Assembly (NCBI RefSeq): GCF_014652675.1
Contig: NZ_BMZG01000007.1
Coordinates: 1-64,000, forward strand
Reading direction: 5' to 3'
Source of the DNA: Formosimonas limnophila
GTDB taxonomy: Bacteria; Pseudomonadota; Gammaproteobacteria; Burkholderiales; Burkholderiaceae
DNA: 64,000 bases
The notes under the pieces were generated by a model, which was not told the origin of the DNA, did no database searches, and worked only from the letters and a program-made list of their open reading frames with translations. Below are positions 1 through 8,021 of this stretch, in pieces (position 1 is the first letter of the stretch; every line of letters begins with the position of its first letter). A program made the translations under genes and the position numbers.

Positions 1-30
1 CGCTCAAAACAACACGGCGATAAAACCAAA

Positions 31-759
31 TCAAGCCAAAAACAGAAACAATGAAGGATGCTTGTGCAACTCTGGCGCTTGCTTTTGGTTGAACAAATTC
101 TGCCAGTGTTTGATGGGCAAGGTTGTGATGGCTTCGGTCGGGAGTGTAATGTCTGTGGCGATGCAAAGTTGTGTTTGTGGCGCGAGTGATTTACACAGTC
201 CTTCAAACAATGCGGTGTTGCGGTAGGGTGTTTCAATGAACATCTGTGTTTGTTGGTGTTGGCGAGATTCCTGCTCTAGTTTTTTGAGTGTGCTGATTCG
301 TGCGTTCGTGTCAATGGGCAGGTAGCCGTGGAAGGTGAATTTTTGCCCGTTCAAGCCGCTGGCCATCAGTGCTAATAAGATAGACGAAGGTCCAACGAGC
401 GGGCGTACTGGGATATGGTGCTTGTGCGCAGCCAAAACAGCGCGTGAGCCTGGGTCTGCCACAGCAGGGCAGCCAGCATCAGAAATAAGCCCCACATCGT
501 GACCATTGAGTAGTGGTGCGAGCAGTTGATCAATGTCTTTGTCGGGTGTGTTGATGTTGAGTTCGGCCATGCTAATTTGTTGCAGTGGTGTTCGAATGCC
601 GATGGCCTTGAGAAATTGCCTGGCTGGTTTGGCATTCTCCACGATAAAGTGCTGCAGGCGAGTAGCCTGCTGTATGACCTCGGTGGGTAAAACTGCGGGT
701 AGTGTGGTGTCGTCGCCCAGTGTGTTGGGAATGAGGTATAAGGTGCCTGTTTTTTTCAT
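31..759 (-). CDS. SAM-dependent methyltransferase, tetrapyrrole methylase / RsmI-like family
   Basis: A 242-residue protein of the tetrapyrrole (corrin/porphyrin) methylase superfamily. The clearest motif is SDAGCPAVADPGS at about residues 93-105, the glycine-rich segment typical of the RsmI branch, which 2'-O-methylates C1402 of 16S rRNA. It is shorter than classical RsmI (about 280 residues) and its N-terminus, which starts with TGTLYLIPNTLGD, resembles the second RsmI-like paralogue that betaproteobacteria carry next to maf. That paralogue is usually annotated only as a SAM-dependent methyltransferase, so I do not assign the rRNA target. It lies 29 nt downstream of maf on the same strand and is probably co-transcribed with it. 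Family call is firm; substrate is unknown. Confidence 0.85.
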   Translation of the reverse strand: MKKTGTLYLIPNTLGDDTTLPAVLPTEVIQQATRLQHFIVENAKPARQFLKAIGIRTPLQQISMAELNINTPDKDIDQLLAPLLNGHDVGLISDAGCPAVADPGSRAVLAAHKHHIPVRPLVGPSSILLALMASGLNGQKFTFHGYLPIDTNARISTLKKLEQESRQHQQTQMFIETPYRNTALFEGLCKSLAPQTQLCIATDITLPTEAITTLPIKHWQNLFNQKQAPELHKHPSLFLFLA

Positions 760-788
760 ATTGATTGATTTTCTAAAAGTTATTTTTT

Positions 789-1379
789 TTAGGCTTGATA
801 AAAGGTCACGCCTGCTTGGCGTAACATGTTGGTTAATGTAATCAGAGGCAAACCGATGAGGGCTGTTGGATCGTCTGACTCCACTTTTTCAAGGATGGTT
901 ATGCCCAAAGCCTCAACTTTGGCACTGCCTGCGCAATCGTAGGGTTGCTCGATGCGCAAATACGCCGCGAGCTCATCGTCCGATAGGTTTCTCACTGTGG
1001 CGCGCGTCACGATATTTTGGGCTTGGTGTTGCTGTGTGCGTGCGTCAAGAAGACAAAGCGCGCTGTGAAACAAAACGGTTTTGCCGCGCATCATTTGTAG
1101 TTGTTTGAGTGCGTTGTCAAAGTTGCCTGCTTTGCCAAGCTGAACGTTGTCCACGGTAGCGACTTGGTCCGCGCCGATGATGAGGGCGTCGGTATGGGTT
1201 TTGGCTATGTGGGCTGCTTTCTCGATGGACAGACGCAATGCGGTTTCTTGAGGTAACTCGTCGGTGCGGGGCGTTTCATCAATGCTCGGCGTCGCAACCA
1301 AAAATGGCAGACGTAGACGTTCGAGTAATTCGCGTCGGTAGGGTGATGAGGAGCCCAGAATGAGTGTTGGATTGTTCAT
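789..1379 (-). CDS. Maf family nucleoside triphosphate pyrophosphatase (YceF-like)
   Basis: A 196-residue Maf protein, a house-cleaning enzyme that hydrolyses non-canonical or methylated nucleoside triphosphates to monophosphate and pyrophosphate. The N-terminal phosphate-binding motif ILGSSSPYRRELL (residues 7-19) and the GADQVA motif (about 69-74), which supplies the catalytic aspartate, are intact and the length is normal. The YceF subgroup prefers m7GTP, and the position divergent from yceD-rpmF fits YceF, but the specificity is inferred from context. The ATG at 1379 starts within 90 nt of the divergent yceD gene, so the two share a short promoter region. Confidence 0.9.
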   Translation of the reverse strand: MNNPTLILGSSSPYRRELLERLRLPFLVATPSIDETPRTDELPQETALRLSIEKAAHIAKTHTDALIIGADQVATVDNVQLGKAGNFDNALKQLQMMRGKTVLFHSALCLLDARTQQHQAQNIVTRATVRNLSDDELAAYLRIEQPYDCAGSAKVEALGITILEKVESDDPTALIGLPLITLTNMLRQAGVTFYQA

Positions 1380-1466
1380 TGCGTTGTGCAGGTGTTTAAA
1401 AGCCTGTATTATCGCAAAGTTTAGTGGCTTACGTGGCGTGTTGTACGCTGCATGAAAGAGGACGAA

Positions 1467-1979
1467 ATGAGTAATCAGTCAATCATACAAGATGTGTTTT
1501 CTTTGGCGCGTAATGAAACGCAATTAACCGGGCAAGTTTCTGTGGCATCACTAACGCGATTGCACCGTGATTTATCTGATCAAACGGGGGTATTGACGTA
1601 TCGCGTGGTTGGCCGTGTGGGTGATAAGACCAATTTATTTATCGATATCACCATAGATGGTTCGATGAATATGGTGTGCCAACGTTGTTTAGAGCCTGTG
1701 AGTCAATTGGTTGCGGTGGACAACACATTGCAACTGGTTGAGTCAGAAGATGAGCTGGATAATGAAGAAGAGGAGTTGGCCGCTATTTTGGCGGGTGATA
1801 ATTCACCAGAGAAGATTGTTGGAGCCAAAGAGTTCAATATTTTTGATTTGCTTGAGGATGAAGTGATTTTGAGTTTGCCGATGTCAGTCACGCATGATAT
1901 TTGTGACAAGCAGCTGCCTATGTCTGTGGGCGAAAAAGCATCACCATTTGACGCGTTGCTTAAACTCAAGCCCAAATAA
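1467..1979 (+). CDS. yceD: YceD / DUF177 family protein
   Basis: DUF177 (YceD) protein encoded just upstream of rpmF, the place this family almost always occupies. The family is linked to 23S rRNA and large-subunit maturation. The CQRCLEPV motif in the middle of the protein and the acidic stretch after it (many E and D residues) are typical. Two in-frame ATGs exist, at 1452 and 1467. AGAGGA at 1457-1462 lies just ahead of the second, so I choose 1467, giving 170 residues. A good sigma-70-like promoter lies downstream in the gap before rpmF, so rpmF can also be expressed without yceD. Confidence 0.88.
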   Translation: MSNQSIIQDVFSLARNETQLTGQVSVASLTRLHRDLSDQTGVLTYRVVGRVGDKTNLFIDITIDGSMNMVCQRCLEPVSQLVAVDNTLQLVESEDELDNEEEELAAILAGDNSPEKIVGAKEFNIFDLLEDEVILSLPMSVTHDICDKQLPMSVGEKASPFDALLKLKPK

Positions 1980-2054
1980 TCACACGCAACGTCAGATTTT
2001 TGTCACAGTTAGCAGATAATTCGTTCGTGGAGAGGATTTGATTGCGGTTTTTGC

Positions 2055-2083
2055 TTGGCAAGATGCCTTAACTTCGCTATAAT
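2055..2083 (+). promoter_or_regulatory. Sigma-70-type promoter for rpmF-plsX
   Basis: TTGGCA at 2055-2060 and a perfect TATAAT at 2078-2083, separated by 17 nt. This implies a start of transcription near 2090 and an unusually long leader of about 130 nt before rpmF. Read directly from sequence; activity is inferred. Confidence 0.75.
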
Positions 2084-2086
2084 CTC

Positions 2087-2202
2087 GAATTCTCTTGCGA
2101 AGGTATCATGGCTGATGGCCTGTGCAGTATCTACAGATTATCAATATCGTGGATTTATACGCGCAAGAACCTTTTTTAATCTCATCGCAAGATACCGAAT
2201 TC
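2087..2202 (+). promoter_or_regulatory. rpmF leader with competing inverted repeats
   Basis: The untranslated leader starts with GAATTC, CTTGCGA and GGTATC (2087-2107) and ends with TCGCAAG, ATACC and GAATTC (2184-2201). The outer GAATTC boxes can pair, and then either CTTGCGA/TCGCAAG or GGTATC/GATACC can pair, but not both in one nested stem. This resembles a pair of alternative structures. It may control L32 synthesis, but no known leader family is recognised. Confidence 0.35.
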
Positions 2203-2222
2203 ACTGATTTAGGAGCTTTAAC

Positions 2223-2405
2223 ATGGCTGTTCAACAAAATAAAAAATCCCCTTCAAAACGCGGTATGCACCGCTCACATGACTTTTTGACAGGCCCTTCG
2301 ATCGCTGTTGAGCCAGTCACAGGTGAAGTTCATTTGCGCCACCACGTGAGCCCAAATGGTTTTTATCGTGGCAAAAAAGTCATGAAAACCAAAAACGACG
2401 AGTAA
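2223..2405 (+). CDS. rpmF: 50S ribosomal protein L32
   Basis: A complete 60-residue bacterial L32, with the basic N-terminus ([15 protein letters not shown]) and the [14 protein letters not shown] segment near the end. It lacks the four zinc-binding cysteines, so it is the zinc-independent form usual in Gram-negative bacteria. AGGAG at 2211-2215 precedes the ATG at 2223 at good spacing. It sits between yceD and plsX as in most proteobacteria; a hairpin terminator or attenuator follows at 2427-2464. Confidence 0.97.
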   Translation: MAVQQNKKSPSKRGMHRSHDFLTGPSIAVEPVTGEVHLRHHVSPNGFYRGKKVMKTKNDE

Positions 2406-2426
2406 TTCGTTCGGTGACTCATATCT

Positions 2427-2464
2427 AAAGCAAAGCTGGTATTTATGCCAGCTTTTGCTTTTTT
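2427..2464 (+). terminator. Rho-independent terminator or attenuator between rpmF and plsX
   Basis: AGCAAAGCTGG pairs with CCAGCTTTTGCT across a short loop (one bulge) and is followed by a run of six T. It can reduce read-through from the abundant ribosomal-protein message into plsX. Confidence 0.75.
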
Positions 2465-2491
2465 CGCGCCATTCCTCTTTTGATAGACGAT

Positions 2492-3553
2492 ATGAATACT
2501 TCTTCTTTAAAAAGCCCGATTACTTTGGCGGTTGATGTCATGGGCGGTGACACGGGTTTGTCTGTGACGTTGCCTGCATGCGTACAGTTTTTGGCGGCCA
2601 ATCCCAAGGCACAATTGATATTGGTGGGGGATGAGGCATTGATACGTGCCAGCAGTCCACATCATGGTTTGGATTTGTCGACGACACGTGTGACTGTGCA
2701 GCATGCGTCTGAGTTGGTAACGATGGATGATGCGCTCGAGGTGGCATTGCGTCGCAAGAAAGACTCATCCATGCGTGTCTCGATTAATTGTGTCAAAGAC
2801 AATCGGGCCCAAGCGGCGGTTTCTGCTGGTAATACGGGTGCTTTAATGGCGATAGCTCGGTTCGTTTTGAAAACTTTAGATGGAATTGATCGCCCTGCGA
2901 TTGCGTCTATTTTACCCAATCAATTGGGCACAGGTACTCTGGTGCTTGATTTGGGTGCGAACGTTGACTGCACTGCGGAGCATTTGCAGCAGTTTGCTTT
3001 GATGGGATCGGCTTTAGCGCAAGCGACTTTTGATTATGGTTCTGACGTTTTGCCAAGCGTTGGGTTGTTGAATATCGGTCATGAAGATATTAAGGGCAAT
3101 GAAGCGGTCAAAGCTGCTGCTGCATTGCTGAAAAATACCCCGATTAATTACATCGGTAATGTGGAAGGCAATCAAATATTCACAGGCGATGTGCATGTGG
3201 TGGTTTGTGACGGGTTCGTTGGTAATGTTTTGTTAAAGACTGCCGAAGGTCTTTCGTCTATGGTGCGCACGAAGCTCATGCACCACTTCAAGAAAAACTG
3301 GCTTCGCCGCATCGGTGCTATTTTCGCTTTGCCTTCTATCAACGCTTTTCGACATGAGGTTGATGGTCGTCGTCACAATGGTGCAGCTTTGTTGGGATTG
3401 CGTGGTGTGGTGGTTAAAAGTCATGGCGGGGCAGATGCATTCGCTTTTTCATCTGCCTTACAGCGTGCACACGATGCGGTGGCGCACGGGATGCTGGAGT
3501 TGGTCACCAAAGGTTTGAGTGATTTGTCGTCTCATGGAGCCACGGCTGAGTGA
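2492..3553 (+). CDS. plsX: Phosphate acyltransferase PlsX
   Basis: PlsX makes acyl-phosphate from acyl-ACP, the first committed step of the PlsX/PlsY route to phosphatidic acid. The N-terminal [11 protein letters not shown] and the [13 protein letters not shown] segment are diagnostic, and about 353 residues is the normal length. A TTG at 2480 is also in frame; I choose the ATG at 2492 because homologues start shortly before the LAVDVMGGD motif, though no strong ribosome-binding site is visible at either. It follows rpmF and precedes fabH, the standard order, but hairpin terminators separate it from both neighbours. Confidence 0.93.
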   Translation: MNTSSLKSPITLAVDVMGGDTGLSVTLPACVQFLAANPKAQLILVGDEALIRASSPHHGLDLSTTRVTVQHASELVTMDDALEVALRRKKDSSMRVSINCVKDNRAQAAVSAGNTGALMAIARFVLKTLDGIDRPAIASILPNQLGTGTLVLDLGANVDCTAEHLQQFALMGSALAQATFDYGSDVLPSVGLLNIGHEDIKGNEAVKAAAALLKNTPINYIGNVEGNQIFTGDVHVVVCDGFVGNVLLKTAEGLSSMVRTKLMHHFKKNWLRRIGAIFALPSINAFRHEVDGRRHNGAALLGLRGVVVKSHGGADAFAFSSALQRAHDAVAHGMLELVTKGLSDLSSHGATAE

Positions 3554-3580
3554 TGCGTTAGATAATGTGGTTGTGGATGA

Positions 3581-3609
3581 AGCGAAAAACATGTGTTTTT
3601 CGCTTTTTT
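3581..3609 (+). terminator. Terminator after plsX
   Basis: AGCGAAAAACA (3581-3591) and TGTTTTTCGCT (3594-3604) form a near-perfect stem followed by TTTTTA. Confidence 0.75.
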
Positions 3610-3669
3610 ATTACCTTATAAATGACGCTCAAATCGCACGATCGTGCGGCGCAAAGGGTTTTGCCACGG

Positions 3670-3698
3670 TTCACAGTGCTGAAATTTTGGCGTACAAT
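3670..3698 (+). promoter_or_regulatory. Candidate promoter for fabH
   Basis: TTCACA at 3670-3675 and TACAAT at 3693-3698 are 17 nt apart. They lie just downstream of the plsX terminator and about 40 nt before the fabH ATG, which fits a promoter restarting transcription. Inferred from consensus similarity only. Confidence 0.5.
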
Positions 3699-3735
3699 GC
3701 TTAGCTCGGCTTGAACAAAAGGACACGAATCTCTC

Positions 3736-4716
3736 ATGACGCAGCGTTATTCAAAAATCATTGGCACTGGTCGTTTTTTGCCCAACTCTCCCGTCTCAAA
3801 TGACGAACTCGCCGCACGATTGGCGAAAAGCAATATCGAAACCTCCGATGCATGGATACGTGAGCGCACAGGCATTGCGCAGCGTTATATTGCCAACTCT
3901 GACCAAACCACCAGCGAGTTAGGTGCACATGCGGCACGTGCGGCACTTGAGATGGCTGGTGTTGAGGCCACTGAAATTGATTTAATCATTGTGGCCACTT
4001 CTACGCCTGATATGACGTTTCCGAGTACGGCGTGTTTGCTGCAAGCAAAAATTGGTGCGACTGGTTGTGCGGCTTTTGATGTGCAGGCGGTGTGTAGTGG
4101 CTTTGTTTACGCGTTGGCGACGGCGGATGCTTTGATTAAAGCTGGTCAGGCGCGCACGGCACTGGTGGTTGGTGCCGAGGTGTTTTCACGTTTGCTGGAC
4201 TGGACAGACCGAACCACTTGCGTTTTGTTTGGTGACGGCGCGGGTGCGGTGGTGTTACAAGCATCAGATGAACCCGGTATCTTGGCCAATCGCTTGCATG
4301 CACGCGGTGATTTGTCCAATATTCTCTGTGCGACAGGCACGGTCTCGCATGGTGTGGTGCAGGGGCATCCGTTTTTATACATGGATGGTCAAGCGGTATT
4401 TAAGCAGGCGGTCACTGTTTTGGGTGAGGTGGCGAATGAGGTTTTAGACGGGGCTCACATGACTGCAGATCAAATTGATTGGCTGATTCCTCACCAAGCG
4501 AACATCCGAATTTTGCAAGCCACTGCCAAACGTCTGGGTGTTTCGATGGACAAAGTGATTACCACGGTTGATTTACATGGCAATACGTCTGCGGCATCGG
4601 TGCCGATGGCGCTGGATGTGGCGGTGCGCGATGGCCGTATCCAAAAAGGACACCACGTCCTGATGCAAGGTGTCGGTGGTGGCTTCACGTGGGGCGCGAA
4701 TTTGTTTAAGTTTTAA
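3736..4716 (+). CDS. fabH: 3-oxoacyl-ACP synthase III (KAS III)
   Basis: FabH condenses acetyl-CoA with malonyl-ACP and starts each round of fatty-acid synthesis. The catalytic triad is visible: Cys120 in AVCSGF, His253 in IPHQAN, and Asn283 in HGNTSAAS. The length of 326 residues is normal. AAGGA lies about a dozen bases ahead of the ATG. It belongs to the plsX-fabH-fabD-fabG cluster but has its own candidate promoter and is followed by a hairpin terminator. Confidence 0.96.
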   Translation: MTQRYSKIIGTGRFLPNSPVSNDELAARLAKSNIETSDAWIRERTGIAQRYIANSDQTTSELGAHAARAALEMAGVEATEIDLIIVATSTPDMTFPSTACLLQAKIGATGCAAFDVQAVCSGFVYALATADALIKAGQARTALVVGAEVFSRLLDWTDRTTCVLFGDGAGAVVLQASDEPGILANRLHARGDLSNILCATGTVSHGVVQGHPFLYMDGQAVFKQAVTVLGEVANEVLDGAHMTADQIDWLIPHQANIRILQATAKRLGVSMDKVITTVDLHGNTSAASVPMALDVAVRDGRIQKGHHVLMQGVGGGFTWGANLFKF

Positions 4717-4786
4717 AACCACCAAGTCTAAATAAAGCGAACAACTGCTCAGTTTGGTTTTATTTTAAGGTTTCTAGAAATGATTG

Positions 4787-4822
4787 CGGTAAAAGTAGCT
4801 TTTTACTTTTACCGTGTTTTTA
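4787..4822 (+). terminator. Terminator between fabH and fabD
   Basis: CGGTAAAAGTA (4787-4797) and TACTTTTACCG (4804-4814) form an 11-bp stem with a 6-nt loop, followed by TGTTTTTAT. It lies directly before the fabD ribosome-binding site, so it may act as an attenuator. Confidence 0.65.
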
Positions 4823-4835
4823 TATAAGGACGATC

Positions 4836-5768
4836 ATGTACGCATTCGTATTTCCTGGGCAAGGCTCGCAAAGCATTGGCATGTTGGGTGATTTGGCCGA
4901 TTTGCCCGTTGTGCAAAATACCATCAAAGAAGCCTCTGATGCGCTCAATCTCGATTTACTCAAAATGATGAAAGAAGGGCCGATTGAAGATCTAAACCTC
5001 ACGGTGAACACGCAACCCGTTATGCTCACCGCCAGTGTTGCGGCCTATCGTGCTTGGTTGGATATTGGTGGTGCTGCGCCTGCCATGGTGGCGGGTCACA
5101 GCCTTGGTGAATACTCTGCGCTCACCGCTGCGGGTGTGTTTGATTTAGCCGATGCCGTCAAACTCGTTCGCGTGCGTGCGCAAGCGATGCAAAATGCCGT
5201 GCCTGTCGGTGTCGGCGGTATGGCGGCGATTCTCGGCATTGACGATGACGTGGTCAAAACTGTGTGCGACAACGCAGCACAGGCGACGGGTGAAGTGGTG
5301 CAGGCTGTTAATTTCAACTCCCCAGGTCAGGTTGTCATCGCAGGCCACAAAGGCGCGGTCGAAAAAGCCTGTGAATTAGCAAAAGAAGCTGGTGCGAAAC
5401 GCGCACTGGTTCTACCAGTCTCCGCACCATTTCACTCAACGTTGCTCGAACCTGCGGCGGAAGTGCTCGCTCAAGCATTGGTCAATGTTGAGATGAAAGC
5501 GCCGCAAATTCCTCTGGTCAACAACGTTGATGTCAAAGTCGAAACTCAGTTAGCCAACATCCGCGACGCCCTCGTGCGCCAAGCATGGCATCCTGTGCGC
5601 TGGGTAGAATGCGTGCGCTTCATGGCTGACCAAGGCGTGACAGACCTCGTTGAATGTGGTCCCGGTAAAGTATTGGCTGGATTGGCCAAACGCATTGATG
5701 CGCGTGTCGCGGGTCATGCACTGGTTGACCAAGCCAGTTTGGCGGCGGTGAAAGAATTGCTTAAATAA
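4836..5768 (+). CDS. fabD: Malonyl-CoA:ACP transacylase
   Basis: FabD loads malonyl groups onto acyl carrier protein. The FPGQGSQ motif is at the N-terminus, the nucleophile is Ser89 in GHSLGEYSAL, and the partner His200 lies in VSAPFHSTLL. At 310 residues it is full length. AAGGA ahead of ATG 4836 supports this start. It is followed 60 nt later by fabG, probably in one transcript. Confidence 0.96.
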   Translation: MYAFVFPGQGSQSIGMLGDLADLPVVQNTIKEASDALNLDLLKMMKEGPIEDLNLTVNTQPVMLTASVAAYRAWLDIGGAAPAMVAGHSLGEYSALTAAGVFDLADAVKLVRVRAQAMQNAVPVGVGGMAAILGIDDDVVKTVCDNAAQATGEVVQAVNFNSPGQVVIAGHKGAVEKACELAKEAGAKRALVLPVSAPFHSTLLEPAAEVLAQALVNVEMKAPQIPLVNNVDVKVETQLANIRDALVRQAWHPVRWVECVRFMADQGVTDLVECGPGKVLAGLAKRIDARVAGHALVDQASLAAVKELLK

Positions 5769-5828
5769 ACTCGATTCACAAAGACATGCATCATTGATGA
5801 TTGAAAAAACAAGAGAAAAAGGACACTC

Positions 5829-6572
5829 ATGAACTCATTAGACAATCAAATCGCTCTCGTCACGGGCGCATCTCGTGGCATTGGCCGCGCCATTGCCCAA
5901 ACCCTCGCTCAACGCGGTGCCATCGTGATTGGTACCGCCACCAGCGAAGCGGGTGCAGCTGAGATTGCCAAGGATTTACAACAGTACAACCCCAAAAATA
6001 CCGGTTTGGTGCTCAACGTCGCAGATGCTGAGCAAACCGATGCAGTGCTTGTGCAGGTTGAAAAAGACATCGGCGCATTGACCATCCTCGTCAACAACGC
6101 AGGCATCACCCGTGACAACCTCGCCGTGCGTATGAAAGACGAAGATTTTGATGCAGTTATCGCAACCAATCTACGCGGTGTGTTTCGCCTCTCACGCGGT
6201 GTCATGCGCGGCATGATGAAAGCACGTTCAGGTCGCATCATCAACGTCACTTCTGTGATTGCCCAAATGGGCAACGCAGGCCAAGCCAACTACGCCGCAG
6301 CCAAAGCAGGCGTCGAAGGCATGGCGCGCGCACTCGCCAAAGAACTCGGCTCGCGCAACATCACCGTCAACTGCGTCGCCCCAGGCTTCATCGAAACCGA
6401 CATGACCGCCGCACTCGGCGAGGATGCTATCAACGCACTGTCAAGCCAGATCCCGCTCGCGCGCTTGGGGCAACCACAAGATATTGCCAATGCGGTGGCT
6501 TTCCTCGCTTCGCCCGAGGCTGCTTACATCACGGGGCATGTGTTGGCTGTTAATGGTGGGATGTATGTATAA
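5829..6572 (+). CDS. fabG: 3-oxoacyl-ACP reductase
   Basis: A short-chain dehydrogenase that reduces 3-oxoacyl-ACP with NADPH. Visible motifs are TGASRGIG (12-19, cofactor binding), NNAG (89-92), and the catalytic Ser142, Tyr155 and Lys159. It has 247 residues and a clear ribosome-binding site (AAAAAGGACACTC before the ATG). In related bacteria acpP and fabF follow directly; here they do not, and the next gene is an unrelated AT-rich exported protein. Confidence 0.95.
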   Translation: MNSLDNQIALVTGASRGIGRAIAQTLAQRGAIVIGTATSEAGAAEIAKDLQQYNPKNTGLVLNVADAEQTDAVLVQVEKDIGALTILVNNAGITRDNLAVRMKDEDFDAVIATNLRGVFRLSRGVMRGMMKARSGRIINVTSVIAQMGNAGQANYAAAKAGVEGMARALAKELGSRNITVNCVAPGFIETDMTAALGEDAINALSSQIPLARLGQPQDIANAVAFLASPEAAYITGHVLAVNGGMYV

Positions 6573-6657
6573 AGCCGATAAACGTCACTAAATAACCAAT
6601 TTAATGTGTCTAGGCAGATTCAGAGTAAAGCATTTTTTAATTAAAGATAGAAAAGTT

Positions 6658-7938
6658 ATGAAAATTATCATTTTGAAGGCTCTCTTTTTTTGTTTCATAT
6701 CTTCAATAACATGTAATAGTTACGCAAGAGAGCATGAAACAGCTCCTCTGAAGTTAGAGGAATTGCAGGATGTGATTGATAACGAATATCAGACTTTTGT
6801 TAATAAATGGATGATGGTTTCTCTGGGGGAGCGTATGGGTAACGCAAAGTATTACGATGTTAGTCATATTGGAGCTTCATTTAAATTTGCTGAGGATTTA
6901 ATTAACATAAAAGAGGTAGAAGATACTTTTCGCGCATATTGTAGTTACCATAAAGGTTTTATTTTGGAAGATAAAATACCGATGAATATTCTTTTAACTG
7001 AGCGTAGTGGTTATTTCAAGCCATTTGAATCATCGTCACAGATGACATGTGAAACAGCAACACCCAACAAAGTAATTGGAAGAATGGCTTATGGTAAAAA
7101 GATTGGAAAATATACAATAAGACATTTTTCTGGAAAAAATTCTATGGCGCTTTATGGTATTTTGACCGAAAAAATAAACAGAGAAGCCATCCCATGGAAG
7201 GTTGGTCAGTATGTTACTAATGGATTGTTTGAAGGTGTTATTCTTAAGATATATAGCGATACAAAACAAGTGGCCATACAACCTAATGATAAAAGAGTTG
7301 CTCCTATGATCAATGATTTGTCAGATATTTTTCCCGTTGAGTCACTGAAGACGGGGCAAGAAATTAAAACGCTCTCCGAGTTAAAAAGCAATCTCTCTGA
7401 TGACTTTAATTCATTTGGTAAGCTTTGGTTCCCTAGGGCTAAGTGGGGATCGGGCATGCAATCTGGAGCGACAATTGAGCGCGATTCAGGTGTAAAGCGG
7501 AGAGTTTTTAAGGGATACTATCCATTTTCCTTTATATATGGAACATTTGAGGCGTACTGTACTCATAATCAAGGGAAATTAATTCTACTGTTAGGGGAGT
7601 TTGATTATAAGCTTTACTGTGTGGATACTGAGAAAAAAGATGCCATAGCTAAGGTAGATGTGGGTAGATATTTCCCTCCTGTTGATAACATGTTTCTTTC
7701 ATTTTCATCCACTAAAAATGATTACAGGGAGTTTGAAGCTATCACCAAAGCTCGAGAAGATAAAAAAAATGGAGTTTCAAAAGGAGAAGTCATTAGAGTT
7801 GCAAAACATAGCTTGTCCCCAGCTAATCTTGGCCAAAAAGTGGTTGATTCGGATGCATATGGTTATTACGTCCAAACTCAGTTAAATGCTTTTAGGTGGT
7901 TCGCTGGCGACATGGTCGTCAAAAATATCGATTATTGA
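6658..7938 (+). CDS. Exported protein of unknown function with an internal duplication
   Basis: I do not recognise this 426-residue protein. The first in-frame start (6604) would put about 18 residues before a clear signal peptide, so I choose ATG 6658, from which MKIIILKALFFCF leads to a likely cleavage after NSYA. Two halves look related: each has an aromatic/acidic lead-in, then FRAYCSYHKG in the first half and FEAYCTHNQG in the second, then a second cysteine further on (SSQMTCET versus KLYCVD). This suggests two copies of a small domain with paired cysteines, likely periplasmic. The DNA is visibly more AT-rich than fabG and rarA on either side, a sign of acquisition. It occupies the place where acpP-fabF usually stand. 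Confidence 0.7.
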   Translation: MKIIILKALFFCFISSITCNSYAREHETAPLKLEELQDVIDNEYQTFVNKWMMVSLGERMGNAKYYDVSHIGASFKFAEDLINIKEVEDTFRAYCSYHKGFILEDKIPMNILLTERSGYFKPFESSSQMTCETATPNKVIGRMAYGKKIGKYTIRHFSGKNSMALYGILTEKINREAIPWKVGQYVTNGLFEGVILKIYSDTKQVAIQPNDKRVAPMINDLSDIFPVESLKTGQEIKTLSELKSNLSDDFNSFGKLWFPRAKWGSGMQSGATIERDSGVKRRVFKGYYPFSFIYGTFEAYCTHNQGKLILLLGEFDYKLYCVDTEKKDAIAKVDVGRYFPPVDNMFLSFSSTKNDYREFEAITKAREDKKNGVSKGEVIRVAKHSLSPANLGQKVVDSDAYGYYVQTQLNAFRWFAGDMVVKNIDY

Positions 7939-8021
7939 TTAAAGTTATGCCTTAAGACAAGCCTGATTTGAGCAGAGCGCAGCCGCTCTAACCCAATCCA
8001 CGATAGACGAAAAAGAGATTC

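Noticed and set aside
3519-3704. A 61-codon frame overlapping the plsX end.
   Set aside because: It lies across the plsX terminator hairpin, overlaps plsX in another frame and has no ribosome-binding site or recognisable sequence.
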